Shown piece by piece: positions 49,716-59,129 of a DNA stretch of 64,000 nt. The notes below the pieces were generated by a model. It did not search any database and was not told the origin of the DNA. It saw only the letters and a program-made list of their open reading frames with translations. The translations under genes and the position numbers were made by a program. Source of the DNA: an uncultured Vibrio sp. (GTDB taxonomy: Bacteria; Pseudomonadota; Gammaproteobacteria; Enterobacterales; Vibrionaceae); the NCBI GenBank assembly GCA_947504195.1, contig CANNGN010000010.1, positions 1-64,000 of the forward strand. Reading direction: 5' to 3'. Every line of letters begins with the position of its first letter. Positions within the stretch are counted from its first letter, which is position 1.

Positions 49716-50814
49716 CTAAAGCCCAGATTTTAAGCTTGCTTCAATAAATCGATCTAAGTCACCGTCGAGTACGGCTTGTGTATTTCTGTTTTCAACGCCG
49801 GTGCGCAAATCTTTTATTCGAGAATCATCCAATACATAAGATCGGATTTGGCTTCCCCAACCGATATCAGATTTGGCATCTTCGTTTGCTTGCTTCTCAG
49901 CATTTTGCTTATGAAGTTCCAATTCAAACAGTTTTGCACGCAACTGCTTCATCGCTTGATCTTTGTTTTTATGCTGTGAACGATCGTTTTGACACTGAAC
50001 CACGGTGTTAGTGGGTAAGTGAGTAATACGCACCGCCGATTCTGTAGTGTTTACGTGCTGACCACCGGCACCAGATGCTCGGTATACATCAATGCGCAAC
50101 TCTGCTGGGTTAATGTCGATCGCAATATTTTCATCCACCTCAGGATAAATAAAAGCAGAAGCAAACGAGGTATGTCGACGGCCGCCCGAATCAAATGGAG
50201 ATTTACGCACAAGACGGTGAACACCGGTTTCGGTTCGTAACCAGCCATAGGCGTAATCACCAGCAATTCTTATCGTCGCCGATTTCAATCCAGCCACATC
50301 ACCATCTGAGACTTCAATCACTTCAGTTTTAAAGCCTTTCGATTCCGCCCAACGCAGGTACATTCTGAGTAGCATTGACGTCCAATCTTGCGCTTCAGTA
50401 CCACCAGAGCCTGCTTGAAGGTCGATATAGCAATCAGACTCATCATGATCGCCCGAGAACATGCGGCGAAATTCCAGCTTCTCTAATTTCGCTTCCAACT
50501 CAGATAGTTCAGGATCGATTTCATCAAACGTTTCTTGATCTTCTGCTTCAACAGCGAGTTCAAGTAACCCGTCAACATCATCGACACCTTGATCGAGCTG
50601 ATCAATGGTTTCAACCACCGCTTCTAAGGCTGAACGCTCTTTGCCTAACGCTTGAGCACGTTCAGGTTCGTTCCACACATCGGATTGTTCTAGTTCAGCA
50701 GTGACTTCTTCTAAACGCTCTTTCTTGGCGTCATAGTCAAAGGTACCCCCTCAGGATATCTGTACGTTCAGATACGTCCTGTAGGCGGTTTTTTATAGGA
50801 TTGATTTCAAACAT
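49716..50814 (-). CDS. prfB: Peptide chain release factor RF2, with programmed +1 frameshift
   Basis: Terminates translation at UGA and UAA. Translation starts at ATG 50814 ([21 protein letters not shown]...). After 25 codons it meets an in-frame UGA (50739-50737) in the classic slippery context: an AGGGGG Shine-Dalgarno-like element, then TAC, CTT TGA C. A +1 shift at CTT skips one base and continues from GAC at 50738 to the stop at 49716, giving 365 residues, equal to E. coli RF2. The UGA recognition loop SPF (KSPFDSGG) and the GGQ motif (GAGGQHVN) are present. The frameshift is autoregulatory, not a mutation. Confidence 0.97.
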
Positions 50815-50998
50815 CGTTGCACATTACTTTCGCATAGAATTTAACCGCAGAATTCTACTGAAAAATGTGATGAAGATACAGGAAAAAATGGAAAATTGGC
50901 CATTACTCTACAACAAATAGATTTCGCTCAGTTTTGTCCACAAAACCAAGTACCATAAAGTCGTTTTTAAATGCCATTATTCAGACGTTCAGAGGCTT

Positions 50999-51718
50999 AT
51001 GACTATTCTTCATGATGAGAAAACCTTTCACTTCAAGCAGTTTGCTGTTACGCAAAAAGGTTGTGGAATGCCAGTGAGCACCGATGGGATTTTACTAGGA
51101 GCTTGGTTCGATGTGGAAAGCGCACAGCGTCTACTTGATATTGGTACCGGTACTGGGTTACTGGCACTGATGGCAGCACAGCGTTTTCCAGAAATCAGCA
51201 TCGATGCCATCGAAATCGACTCAACAGCTTGTAAGATTGCGCAACACAATATTGATAATTCAAACTGGGCTCAGCGTATTTCAGTTCTGCAGCGTGATCT
51301 TTTATCTTTTACCAGCACTGCCAATTATGATGCGATTGTGTGTAACCCGCCCTATTTTACTAACGGTGAAAGTGCGCAAAGCATAGAAAGAGCAACCGCC
51401 CGCCACACTCTTCACTTCACTCATGAAACGCTACTGAAATGTTGCTATCAATTACTTTCTGCAAAGGGCAAAGCCAGTTTTATTCTGCCGATAATCGAAG
51501 GAAATAACATGATTGAGCATGCTAAGCAGGCAGGATGGCACCTCAGCCGTTATTGTGAAATACAAACTACCCCAAGAAAACCAACCTCGAGAGTACTATT
51601 CGAATTAACTAAGAAAAAGTCATCGTCTGTAGAGCAAAGAAATCTGATTATTCAGCAAGATGGTCACTACAGTGTGGAATTTATTAAGCTAACCAAGGCA
51701 TTTTACCTTAAGATGTAA
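50999..51718 (+). CDS. trmN6: tRNA1(Val) (adenine-37-N6) methyltransferase TrmN6
   Basis: 239-residue SAM-dependent methyltransferase of the YfiC family that makes m6A37 in tRNA-Val. SAM-binding motif I is LLDIGTGTGLLALMAAQR, and the catalytic adenine-methylation motif is CNPPYFTNG. The N-terminal FKQFAVTQKGCGMPVSTDGILLG segment is diagnostic. AGAGG is only three bases from the ATG, a short spacing. It precedes srmB by 90 bp on the same strand; in E. coli the two are neighbours but divergent. Confidence 0.94.
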   Translation: MTILHDEKTFHFKQFAVTQKGCGMPVSTDGILLGAWFDVESAQRLLDIGTGTGLLALMAAQRFPEISIDAIEIDSTACKIAQHNIDNSNWAQRISVLQRDLLSFTSTANYDAIVCNPPYFTNGESAQSIERATARHTLHFTHETLLKCCYQLLSAKGKASFILPIIEGNNMIEHAKQAGWHLSRYCEIQTTPRKPTSRVLFELTKKKSSSVEQRNLIIQQDGHYSVEFIKLTKAFYLKM

Positions 51719-51808
51719 TCAATTAGTGATGTGATTCCTACTAGGAAGCCACTATAATACTCGCCCTCAATTTTGCCACAATAATTGTCGTCACTCGGAG
51801 AACAGACA

Positions 51809-53032
51809 GTGATTAAAACTTTTGCCGACTTAGAACTAGACCCTAATTTGCTCCAAGCAATAGATGCGATGGGCTATTCTCGTCCAACTGCAATTCAAGA
51901 AGGTGTGGTTCCTCATGCGCTTGATGGTCGAGATGTATTAGCTTGTGCGCCTACTGGGACAGGGAAAACGGCTGCGTTTGTTCTTCCTGCATTGCAATTC
52001 TTACAAGATTTTCCACGCCGCCAACCAGGCCCAGCAAGGATTTTAATTCTCACTCCGACACGTGAACTTGCCATGCAGGTCGCCGACCAAGCGCGAGAGT
52101 TAGCCAAAAATACACACCTGCACATTTTTACAATTACAGGTGGCGTTCAATACCAAGAACACGCGGATATTTTGGCAACCACTCAAGACATTGTTGTTGC
52201 GACACCAGGTCGATTAATGGAGTACATTGAGGCTGAACGTTTCGATTGTCGTGCGATTGAATGGTTAATTCTTGATGAAGCCGATCGAATGCTTGATATG
52301 GGTTTTGCCCCTGTCGTCGACCGATTAGCCGCTGAATGTCGTTGGCGCAAACAAACACTCCTATTCTCAGCAACCCTTGAAGGACGTGGTGTCGAAGGCT
52401 TTACTAGCGAACTACTGAAAGAGCCTGTTGAAGTCAATGTAGAGCCACCTCGTCGAGAACGTAAAAAGATCTCTCAGTGGTATCACCGATGCGATGATAT
52501 GCCACATAAGTTAACCCTTCTAAAAACGATCTTAACGGATCAGGCCGAGCGAGCCATTGTCTTTGTGAAAACGCGTGATCGTTTGGCTGATCTTCGCTCG
52601 GAACTCGAAAGAGCCAATATTCCTTGTGCATGGATTCAAGGGGAAATGCCTCAAGATCGACGCAATAATGCCATCAGTCGCTTTCGCGATGGTACGGTTA
52701 ATATTTTGCTTGCCACCGATGTAGCCGCACGTGGTATCGATATCCCAGACATCAGTCATGTGATTAACTTCGATCTTCCTCGTACTGCTGATGTATTTCT
52801 TCACCGCGTGGGTAGAACTGCGCGTGCCGGCAAAAAAGGCATCGCAATTTCTTTGGTCGAAGCACACGATCAGGCAATGATGGAACGTATTTGTCGTTAC
52901 ACTAAAGAAGAAATTAAAGAGCGGTTTGTTAATGGTTTGCGTCCACAACATAAAAAACCGATCGTAAAGAAGAAAAAGAAAAAAGAGCCTGCTAAAAAAA
53001 GCGTGAAGAAAAAAGTGAAGAAGAAAAAATAA
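51809..53032 (+). CDS. srmB: ATP-dependent RNA helicase SrmB (DEAD-box)
   Basis: DEAD-box helicase that helps early assembly of the 50S subunit. Motifs in order: Q motif around FADLELD, motif I APTGTGKT, PTRELAMQ, TPGR, DEAD in LILDEADRMLD, SAT, ATDVAARGID, and HRVGRTARAG. The last 25 residues are almost entirely lysine-rich. The start is a GTG at 51809 with GGAG eight bases upstream (407 residues), rather than a TTG further upstream. A strong terminator follows. Confidence 0.95.
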   Translation: MIKTFADLELDPNLLQAIDAMGYSRPTAIQEGVVPHALDGRDVLACAPTGTGKTAAFVLPALQFLQDFPRRQPGPARILILTPTRELAMQVADQARELAKNTHLHIFTITGGVQYQEHADILATTQDIVVATPGRLMEYIEAERFDCRAIEWLILDEADRMLDMGFAPVVDRLAAECRWRKQTLLFSATLEGRGVEGFTSELLKEPVEVNVEPPRRERKKISQWYHRCDDMPHKLTLLKTILTDQAERAIVFVKTRDRLADLRSELERANIPCAWIQGEMPQDRRNNAISRFRDGTVNILLATDVAARGIDIPDISHVINFDLPRTADVFLHRVGRTARAGKKGIAISLVEAHDQAMMERICRYTKEEIKERFVNGLRPQHKKPIVKKKKKKEPAKKSVKKKVKKKK

Positions 53033-53056
53033 CGCTTTTAGTCTGTAAATAAAAAC

Positions 53057-53090
53057 AAAAGGGGACACTGCTACCAGTGTCCCCTTTTTT
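53057..53090. terminator. Bidirectional terminator between srmB and prfC
   Basis: A 14-bp stem AAAAGGGGACACTG / CAGTGTCCCCTTTT with a CTAC loop between convergent genes, with T-rich flanks on both sides. Confidence 0.93.
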
Positions 53091-53108
53091 GTTTCGCTCA
53101 ATAGACGA

Positions 53109-54698
53109 TTAGTGCTCTCGTGTCGCACGGAACTCAACGTCAGGAAAACGTTCCTTCGAAAGATTCAAGTTCACCATCGTTGGGGCGATATAGGTCAAGT
53201 TATCCCCACCATCAAGGGCAAGGTTTGACTCACATTTACGTTTAAATTCTTCAAATTTCTTAACGTCAGTGCTATCAACCCAACGCGCGGTCGCGACACT
53301 CACACCTTCGTAGATGGCTTCCACGTTATACTCTGATTTCAAACGTGCCACCACCACATCAAACTGAAGCACACCGACGGCTCCAACAATAAGATCGTTA
53401 TTTTGAAGCGGACGGAAAACTTGAACCGCCCCCTCTTCAGAAAGCTGAACAAGCCCCTTTAACAACTGCTTTTGTTTTAGTGGATCACGTAAACGAATCC
53501 GACGAAACAGTTCTGGTGCGAAGTTAGGAATTCCCGAGAACTTAAGTGCTTCACCGACAGAAAAAGTATCACCAATTTGAATCGTACCGTGGTTGTGTAA
53601 ACCAATAATATCGCCGGCGTAAGCATGCTCGGCACGCGAACGATCACCCGCCATAAAGGTAACGGCATCAGAAATACTGACCTGCTTACCTATACGTACA
53701 TGATTCATTTTCATGCCCTGAGTATAAGTTCCCGAAACTATTCGCATAAAGGCGATGCGGTCTCGGTGTTTCGGATCCATATTGGCTTGAATCTTAAACA
53801 CAAAACCAGAAAAGCTATCTTCCGTTGCAACAACTTCACGCTCATTGGCTTGACGAGGCATCGGTGCCGGGGCCCACTCCGTTAATCCATCCAACATATG
53901 ATCAACACCAAAGTTACCTAATGCTGTACCGAAGTAGACGGGGGTTAATTCACCTTCAAGGAAAAGCTCTTTATCGAAATCATTCGATGCGCCCATAACA
54001 AGCTCAAGTTCATCACGCAATTGTGCGGCCAGCTCGTCTCCGATCTCTTTATCCAAATCAGGATTATCTAGTCCTTTAACAATACGTTCTTCTTGAATCG
54101 TCGAACCTTGACCTGTTGAGTAAAGAATCGTCTCATCACGATGAATATGATAAACCCCTTTAAACTCTTTCCCACATCCGATAGGCCAGGTGATCGGCGC
54201 ACAAAGAATGTTTAACTCATTCTCTACTTCATCAAGTAATTCCATTGGATCGCGAATATCGCGGTCGAGCTTATTCATGAACGTAATGATAGGAGTATCA
54301 CGCAAACGAGTGACTTCCATTAATTTACGCGTACGATCCTCTACCCCTTTTGCGGCGTCGATAACCATAAGGCAGGAGTCAACAGCGGTTAACGTACGGT
54401 AGGTATCTTCCGAGAAATCTTCGTGTCCAGGAGTATCAAGCAAGTTCACCAAGCATTCGTTATATGGAAACTGCATCACTGACGTAGTAATCGAAATACC
54501 ACGTTCTTTTTCCATATCCATCCAGTCAGATTTTGCGTGCTGCTTAGAACCACGGCCTTTTACAGTACCCGCTTGCTGAATCGCGCGACCAAAAAGCAGA
54601 ACCTTCTCGGTAATCGTCGTTTTACCCGCATCAGGGTGAGAAATGATGGCGAACGTACGTCGCGTAGACACCTCGTGTAAAAGTTCTGCATTTGACAT
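53109..54698 (-). CDS. prfC: Peptide chain release factor RF3
   Basis: Translational GTPase that recycles RF1 and RF2 from the ribosome. 529 residues, equal to E. coli RF3. G motifs: SHPDAGKTT (G1), DTPGHEDF (G3) and NKLD (G4). The start is ATG 54698, giving [19 protein letters not shown], which aligns with the family; an in-frame extension of 18 codons is not conserved. It is the last gene in the window that keeps V. cholerae-like order. Confidence 0.97.
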   Translation of the reverse strand: MSNAELLHEVSTRRTFAIISHPDAGKTTITEKVLLFGRAIQQAGTVKGRGSKQHAKSDWMDMEKERGISITTSVMQFPYNECLVNLLDTPGHEDFSEDTYRTLTAVDSCLMVIDAAKGVEDRTRKLMEVTRLRDTPIITFMNKLDRDIRDPMELLDEVENELNILCAPITWPIGCGKEFKGVYHIHRDETILYSTGQGSTIQEERIVKGLDNPDLDKEIGDELAAQLRDELELVMGASNDFDKELFLEGELTPVYFGTALGNFGVDHMLDGLTEWAPAPMPRQANEREVVATEDSFSGFVFKIQANMDPKHRDRIAFMRIVSGTYTQGMKMNHVRIGKQVSISDAVTFMAGDRSRAEHAYAGDIIGLHNHGTIQIGDTFSVGEALKFSGIPNFAPELFRRIRLRDPLKQKQLLKGLVQLSEEGAVQVFRPLQNNDLIVGAVGVLQFDVVVARLKSEYNVEAIYEGVSVATARWVDSTDVKKFEEFKRKCESNLALDGGDNLTYIAPTMVNLNLSKERFPDVEFRATREH

Positions 54699-54896
54699 TA
54701 ATTGAGTCTTCTCTGTTAAGGACAGATCGGATACCGAATTCCTCGTAATCATACGAACGGAACGAGGATTCGGTATCCAATCTAAATAAATTAGAAAAAT
54801 TGGGCGCTATTTTCGCTTATCTTGATCGTTGACACAATCAAAACTTGGAAGGATGAATATAAATCAAAGATAATGGAACGAGAAAGGGAAGCAGGA

Positions 54897-54930
54897 AAAA
54901 ACCCGCACTCAACTCAAGTACGGGTTTTAT
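54897..54930 (-). terminator. Terminator of the phytase-like gene
   Basis: Stem AAAACCCGCACT / AGTACGGGTTTT with one mismatch and an 8-nt loop. In the minus-strand transcript a T-run follows. It begins a few bases after the stop. Confidence 0.8.
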
Positions 54931-54936
54931 TAATAA

Positions 54937-57111
54937 CTAGAAATGTTTAACTTCGAAGAAATAGGTCTCACCACTACTATCATCAACACCATCGTTATCG
55001 GTTACAGCATAGGCTTTACCCGCTGCGTCAATCGTAAAACCTTCTAATTTGTCAACGACAGGTCCATGAGTCGCGCTTAATTCTGGAAGGAAATCATGCG
55101 CCAAAGTCTTAGTTACCACGGGTAATGAATCACCAATGGCGGCCGGAGTCATCTCGTTAAGTTCGACTTTGTAGAGACGTTTAACCCCAGCATTGTCCGC
55201 CATCTGATTATCTCGTTCCAAAATATACGCATAATCACCATGTATCGTAATTTCCGATAAACCTATCCAACCCGTTTTAGGGGATTCTAAAGGATAACTG
55301 ACCGCTCCCCACGATTGCGTGTTGATGTTATAGGCCAACAATTTTACATGATTTTTCGCATCATCTTTCCAAGAACGTTGAACCGCGACCCATAAAGTAT
55401 CGTTATGAAGTGCGATGCCTTCCGCTCCGAAGCGAACTTGGTGCTTCAACAATTCAGAAGGAAAGTCGACACGTTGATCAATCTCACCATCAGAATCAAC
55501 ATGATAAAGAGCATGAGGAACGTCTTTCTTTTCATTTCCTTCAGATGCCAACCAAAAACCACCATTAGGATCGGAAGCCATCCCTTCAAGATCAAGTTTT
55601 TCAGCGGGCTTTCCATTGCGTGTAACCGTCATTGCTGAAGTGATCTGCGCTGGAGTTGTTGATGCATCAATCGTAAAAATTCGCGGTTGATTATGATAAA
55701 AACTGTCGCTTACAGCATAGAGTTTTGCTGGCGTTTTTACATCGGCCGCTAAGCCAGAAAGTGCCCCCCAACCAATATAGTGGCCGTGCTCATCGTGCTG
55801 AGATTCAATTTGTGGGTAACTTGCAGGCTTATCTTGCAATTGATATAGCATAATATGTGAACGCAACCCGCCATCTTCGATCAAGTCACCTTCATTTGCT
55901 GTTGCAACTAAACCACGTTCGGGAATAGCAATCGCGGACTCGGGAGCAATTCCCGATGGTAACATTTGAACCAACACCGGTTCTGCACCTGTATCTCGAT
56001 ACACCGCAGCAATCGAACCACGCTCTGAAAGTACGAAAATATACGTTTGACCTTTAAATGATGCAACTTCCAATCCTTCAGGTTCAGCGCCTTTTTTACC
56101 AGAGCGTTTATCAGGATAGTGCCCTACTCGTACAACTTGTTGCTCAAAACTCGTTCCACTTTCAAACAGCACTTCTCCTTGCTTATTGAAAATAGTAAAA
56201 CCTCGAGCGCCGCCTTTATAGTCACCTTCATTTGCAATCACAAAGCGGTCACTGTCTAACCACTTAACTGAATCTGGTTCACGAGCGACATTCTTAAGAG
56301 AACCGGTAAAATCCAAAGCACCATCTTTCTTAATATCAATATCGGTTAAATCAACCGTTCCCGCTGAAAAGTGGTTTATCACTTCACCTGAATTAGCATC
56401 AATAATGGCAATATGATTGTTTTCTTGTAGGGTTAATACGATTTGATTATCGTCGTTAAACGCAACAAACTCCGGTTCAGGATCAGACGCCCCTACAGAT
56501 GCAAACCCAGTAAGCTCAACTCTTTTGCTGTTTTCACAATCAAGCATATTTCCTTTTGTCGGGATAATCGTCATAAAACCAGCAGGTAACTGAGGTAGTT
56601 CGCCGTCGTTAAGATCTTCATCTCGTTCATTCTCAATAGCAACAGCAATATAACGACCATCTTTAGAAATAGCGACCGAGTCAGGCTGGCCATTTAAATC
56701 ACAACGACCTGTCAACGTACGACTTGAAATATTCCCCATTGCGAGAAAACCCGATGGCTCGATGTAGCTTTTTGACGTATTAACGCCAGCCACAAACCAA
56801 TCAGTATACGCAGCGACGGAAGTAGGCTCACCATCAAGGGCTAAAAACCCTAAAGCGCTTGGTGCTGCAGGATCTTCAATATCGACAAAACCAACGCCGC
56901 CTAGAGGGCTATCAGAATAGATAAGCGTATTACCATCGCCACTTGCCGCAATTATCTCAGCAGACGTCTCATGTTTATTGCTAATATTATTTGGAAGGTT
57001 TTCTGCAACAGGGAAGCTTGCGATTCGATTAAATGACTCAGCGAACACGGAGGATGAGCACGCAGCCAATGCACACGCTATTACCGTGGGTTTAAATAAA
57101 GAAGTTGCCAT
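54937..57111 (-). CDS. Secreted esterase-like / phytase-like beta-propeller protein
   Basis: 724-residue exported protein. The N-terminus is a signal peptide: either cleaved after SVFA-ES (residue 24), or lipidated at Cys18 (LAAC). The first half (about 35-420) looks like a beta-propeller of the LVIVD / choice-of-anchor type (DIEDPAAPSALGFLAL, repeated DS-A-S-DGRYIAVA units). The second half (about 440-724) matches the esterase-like activity of phytase family (LSGLAADVKTPAKLYAVSDS, DLEGMASDPNGGFWLASEG, FGAEGIALHNDTLWVAVQRS, KLEGFTIDAAGKAYAVTDND). A phosphoesterase role is possible but unproven. Ribosome site weak. Confidence 0.75.
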   Translation of the reverse strand: MATSLFKPTVIACALAACSSSVFAESFNRIASFPVAENLPNNISNKHETSAEIIAASGDGNTLIYSDSPLGGVGFVDIEDPAAPSALGFLALDGEPTSVAAYTDWFVAGVNTSKSYIEPSGFLAMGNISSRTLTGRCDLNGQPDSVAISKDGRYIAVAIENERDEDLNDGELPQLPAGFMTIIPTKGNMLDCENSKRVELTGFASVGASDPEPEFVAFNDDNQIVLTLQENNHIAIIDANSGEVINHFSAGTVDLTDIDIKKDGALDFTGSLKNVAREPDSVKWLDSDRFVIANEGDYKGGARGFTIFNKQGEVLFESGTSFEQQVVRVGHYPDKRSGKKGAEPEGLEVASFKGQTYIFVLSERGSIAAVYRDTGAEPVLVQMLPSGIAPESAIAIPERGLVATANEGDLIEDGGLRSHIMLYQLQDKPASYPQIESQHDEHGHYIGWGALSGLAADVKTPAKLYAVSDSFYHNQPRIFTIDASTTPAQITSAMTVTRNGKPAEKLDLEGMASDPNGGFWLASEGNEKKDVPHALYHVDSDGEIDQRVDFPSELLKHQVRFGAEGIALHNDTLWVAVQRSWKDDAKNHVKLLAYNINTQSWGAVSYPLESPKTGWIGLSEITIHGDYAYILERDNQMADNAGVKRLYKVELNEMTPAAIGDSLPVVTKTLAHDFLPELSATHGPVVDKLEGFTIDAAGKAYAVTDNDGVDDSSGETYFFEVKHF

Positions 57112-57264
57112 ATCAGTACCATATCAATGTGGCCAAAGTTATGGTTTGAAATAGTAGTCGAGCACTATGACAATAACGTGTGGATTTAATTGCGGTTTAG
57201 TGACATACAACTTAACAGTGTGAGGAACTGACACTTGCAATCAGTATTCCTCCCACCGTAATAA

Positions 57265-57708
57265 CTAACCTAGCTTTCTTAACCAAGAGTCGGCGGCTTT
57301 ATCAATGTTAGAGAAAGCTTGGCGAAACGAAGCTTCTCCTTTTCGATATGGATCATCAATAGTACTCAATCCAATCCAGTGACCAAATAAGAAAGCTTTT
57401 GAGCGAGCAGTAGGAAACTTCTCACATAATACTTCTATCTGATTTCTCTCCATCGCAAGGATCAAATCAACATCATCGATCATATCGAAGGTAACTTGTC
57501 TTGCACGATGAGCACTAAGGTCATAACCAAGATCCCGTGCCACCTCAATTGCTAACGGATCGGCAGGAGATCGCTCTAACCCACTCTTCTTCGTCGCAAC
57601 TCCAGCTGAAGATACAACCTTATTAGGCAGTAGATGCTTTAACTTCTCTTCTCCATAAGGAGAACGACAAATATTACCGGTACAAATAACTAAAATTCGG
57701 TCAAACAA
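57265..57708 (-). CDS. Low-molecular-weight protein tyrosine phosphatase (Wzb/VpsU-like)
   Basis: 147-residue LMW-PTP. The active-site loop is ICTGNICRSP with nucleophile Cys9 and Arg15, and the general acid is in the DDPY motif near residue 119. In polysaccharide loci such phosphatases dephosphorylate a Wzc-type tyrosine kinase that controls chain export. No such kinase is in the window; it may lie beyond the right edge. The start codon appears to be TTG with GGAG eight bases upstream, since no nearby in-frame ATG fits. Confidence 0.9.
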   Translation of the reverse strand: MFDRILVICTGNICRSPYGEEKLKHLLPNKVVSSAGVATKKSGLERSPADPLAIEVARDLGYDLSAHRARQVTFDMIDDVDLILAMERNQIEVLCEKFPTARSKAFLFGHWIGLSTIDDPYRKGEASFRQAFSNIDKAADSWLRKLG

Positions 57709-57884
57709 CAGCTCGTCTCCGTAGAGTTTGAAGTGTATCTCTCATTAACATTATCAAACGCCACAAGAGTCCATGAAATAAATATCATTAAAAGTAAGAA
57801 GAATCATTTTAAATACTTTTATTCATGTAGGCAAAGTTTCTATCACATAGAATAGACAAATACTAAGTATCAGTAATAAAAAAA

Positions 57885-57907
57885 TAGCCGCTAATCAATA
57901 GCGGCTA
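57885..57907 (-). terminator. Intrinsic terminator of the porin gene
   Basis: A 9-bp perfect stem TAGCCGCTA / TAGCGGCTA with a 5-nt loop, then a seven-T run in the minus-strand transcript. Confidence 0.92.
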
Positions 57908-57951
57908 CTTTTTAGCAATTTAATTGAGCGATTAACTCTAAAAAAATTCGC

Positions 57952-58878
57952 TTAGAAACTTACGTTCATACCAACAACGTAACCTGTTTCGGCATCATCT
58001 TGGTCAGTAAAACCAACTTCCGCATAAGTACTAACGTTGTCTGTGAAGTAGTAAGTTGCATTAACATAAACATCATTAATTGCGTCATCTAAATTATCAC
58101 GGTCAACAAGAGCCCAACCTGCAGAATAAGCCAAGAACTCACCTGGATCATAAACCGCCGCCAATCCAACAATGCTCTGATCGATATCATCACCAACAGC
58201 TTGCTCTGTTGTCGAAATACCATAAGTTGCAGCAAGATTAATATCACCACGCGTGTAACTTGCTTCTAAGATATAAGCATTTGATGATAGGTCACCAGTT
58301 TCAACTTGAGCACCAAATAGAGTAAAGTCAGCATCACCTGAACGTAAACCAATCTTACCATCTACTTGATAATCGTCAGAAACGTCATCTTTTTGAAGAA
58401 TATACGCAACCGATGCGTACATAGTTTCTCCACCATCGTAAGAATACTTAACAACTTGATCACCAGCAGTTGCGATATTACTATTCGAGATGTGAGAGCT
58501 AAAGCCAAAATCATAATCACTACCGATACCTGCATCATCAAATACACTAGATTGTGTACCAACAGATAAGGTAGAAGAATCATTTGCAACTAAATAAACA
58601 TACAAGTCACTAACTTCGAAACCTGTGTCTCCAGTACCATCAATCTCATAATAAGCACCAGCAACAAGAGCTTCAGAAGCTTCATAGCTAAAATCAGCGC
58701 TGATAGTAGAACTCTCGAGATTTAATTCAGCGTCACTGTCTTCTGCTTGACCCTTAATATATTTAACATCAGCCTCACCAGAAATTTCCAGTGCTAGGCC
58801 ATCCGATGCATAAATTTCAGCTGCATTAACAGAACCGATAGTCGATAACAGAGCCACTGCAATTAACGTTTTTTTCAT
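57952..58878 (-). CDS. Gram-negative porin-like outer membrane beta-barrel
   Basis: 308-residue exported protein. The ATG at 58878 has AGGGA upstream and gives a signal peptide MKKTLIAVALLSTIGSVNA-AE; a longer open extension is not a signal sequence. The mature protein is a series of alternating polar/apolar strands (LALEISGEADVKYIKG, VVKYSYDGGETMYASVAYIL, VYVNATYYF) and ends in GMNVSF, the terminal aromatic that BAM recognises. It is shorter than OmpU (about 340) and very acidic. Its own terminator follows. A role in the adjacent polysaccharide locus is not established. Confidence 0.82.
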   Translation of the reverse strand: MKKTLIAVALLSTIGSVNAAEIYASDGLALEISGEADVKYIKGQAEDSDAELNLESSTISADFSYEASEALVAGAYYEIDGTGDTGFEVSDLYVYLVANDSSTLSVGTQSSVFDDAGIGSDYDFGFSSHISNSNIATAGDQVVKYSYDGGETMYASVAYILQKDDVSDDYQVDGKIGLRSGDADFTLFGAQVETGDLSSNAYILEASYTRGDINLAATYGISTTEQAVGDDIDQSIVGLAAVYDPGEFLAYSAGWALVDRDNLDDAINDVYVNATYYFTDNVSTYAEVGFTDQDDAETGYVVGMNVSF

Positions 58879-59129
58879 TTTTTTTGTCCCTATATATTCT
58901 ATTAGCCAGATAATGCTTGGCTGATCAAATAGCAATTTAATAAAAATGACACTATGGAAAAGCATAGCACCTAATTTGATGATCAAATATGAAGCTATTG
59001 AGCAAAATAACATTAAAGTTAAACCGCTCTCTTTAATTTATTACTAAATTAGATAACGTACAAATAATTACAACAAGTGTTACATCGTCTTATTATGATG
59101 TTCCTCTCAACAATAAGACAAACCATATT

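Noticed and set aside
50736..50814. prfB looks disrupted by an in-frame stop at codon 26
   Set aside because: The stop sits in the classic programmed frameshift site and the protein continues in the +1 frame to full length.
52532..53137. Open frame of about 200 codons opposite the end of srmB
   Set aside because: The hydrophobic Phe/Leu-rich translation is the complement of the lysine-rich tail of SrmB, with a terminator inside it; an antisense shadow.
57168..57233. Three TGACA elements upstream of the phytase-like gene as Pho boxes
   Set aside because: The second halves do not match at 11-bp phasing (best is 12 bp with 5/7); not convincing.
58922..58989. Direct repeat TGATCAAATA upstream of the porin
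   Set aside because: Two copies 58 bp apart in an A/T-rich region may be chance; no supporting context.
58879..59013. N-terminal extension of the porin
   Set aside because: It adds 45 residues before a perfect signal peptide and lacks a ribosome site, whereas ATG 58878 has AGGGA.
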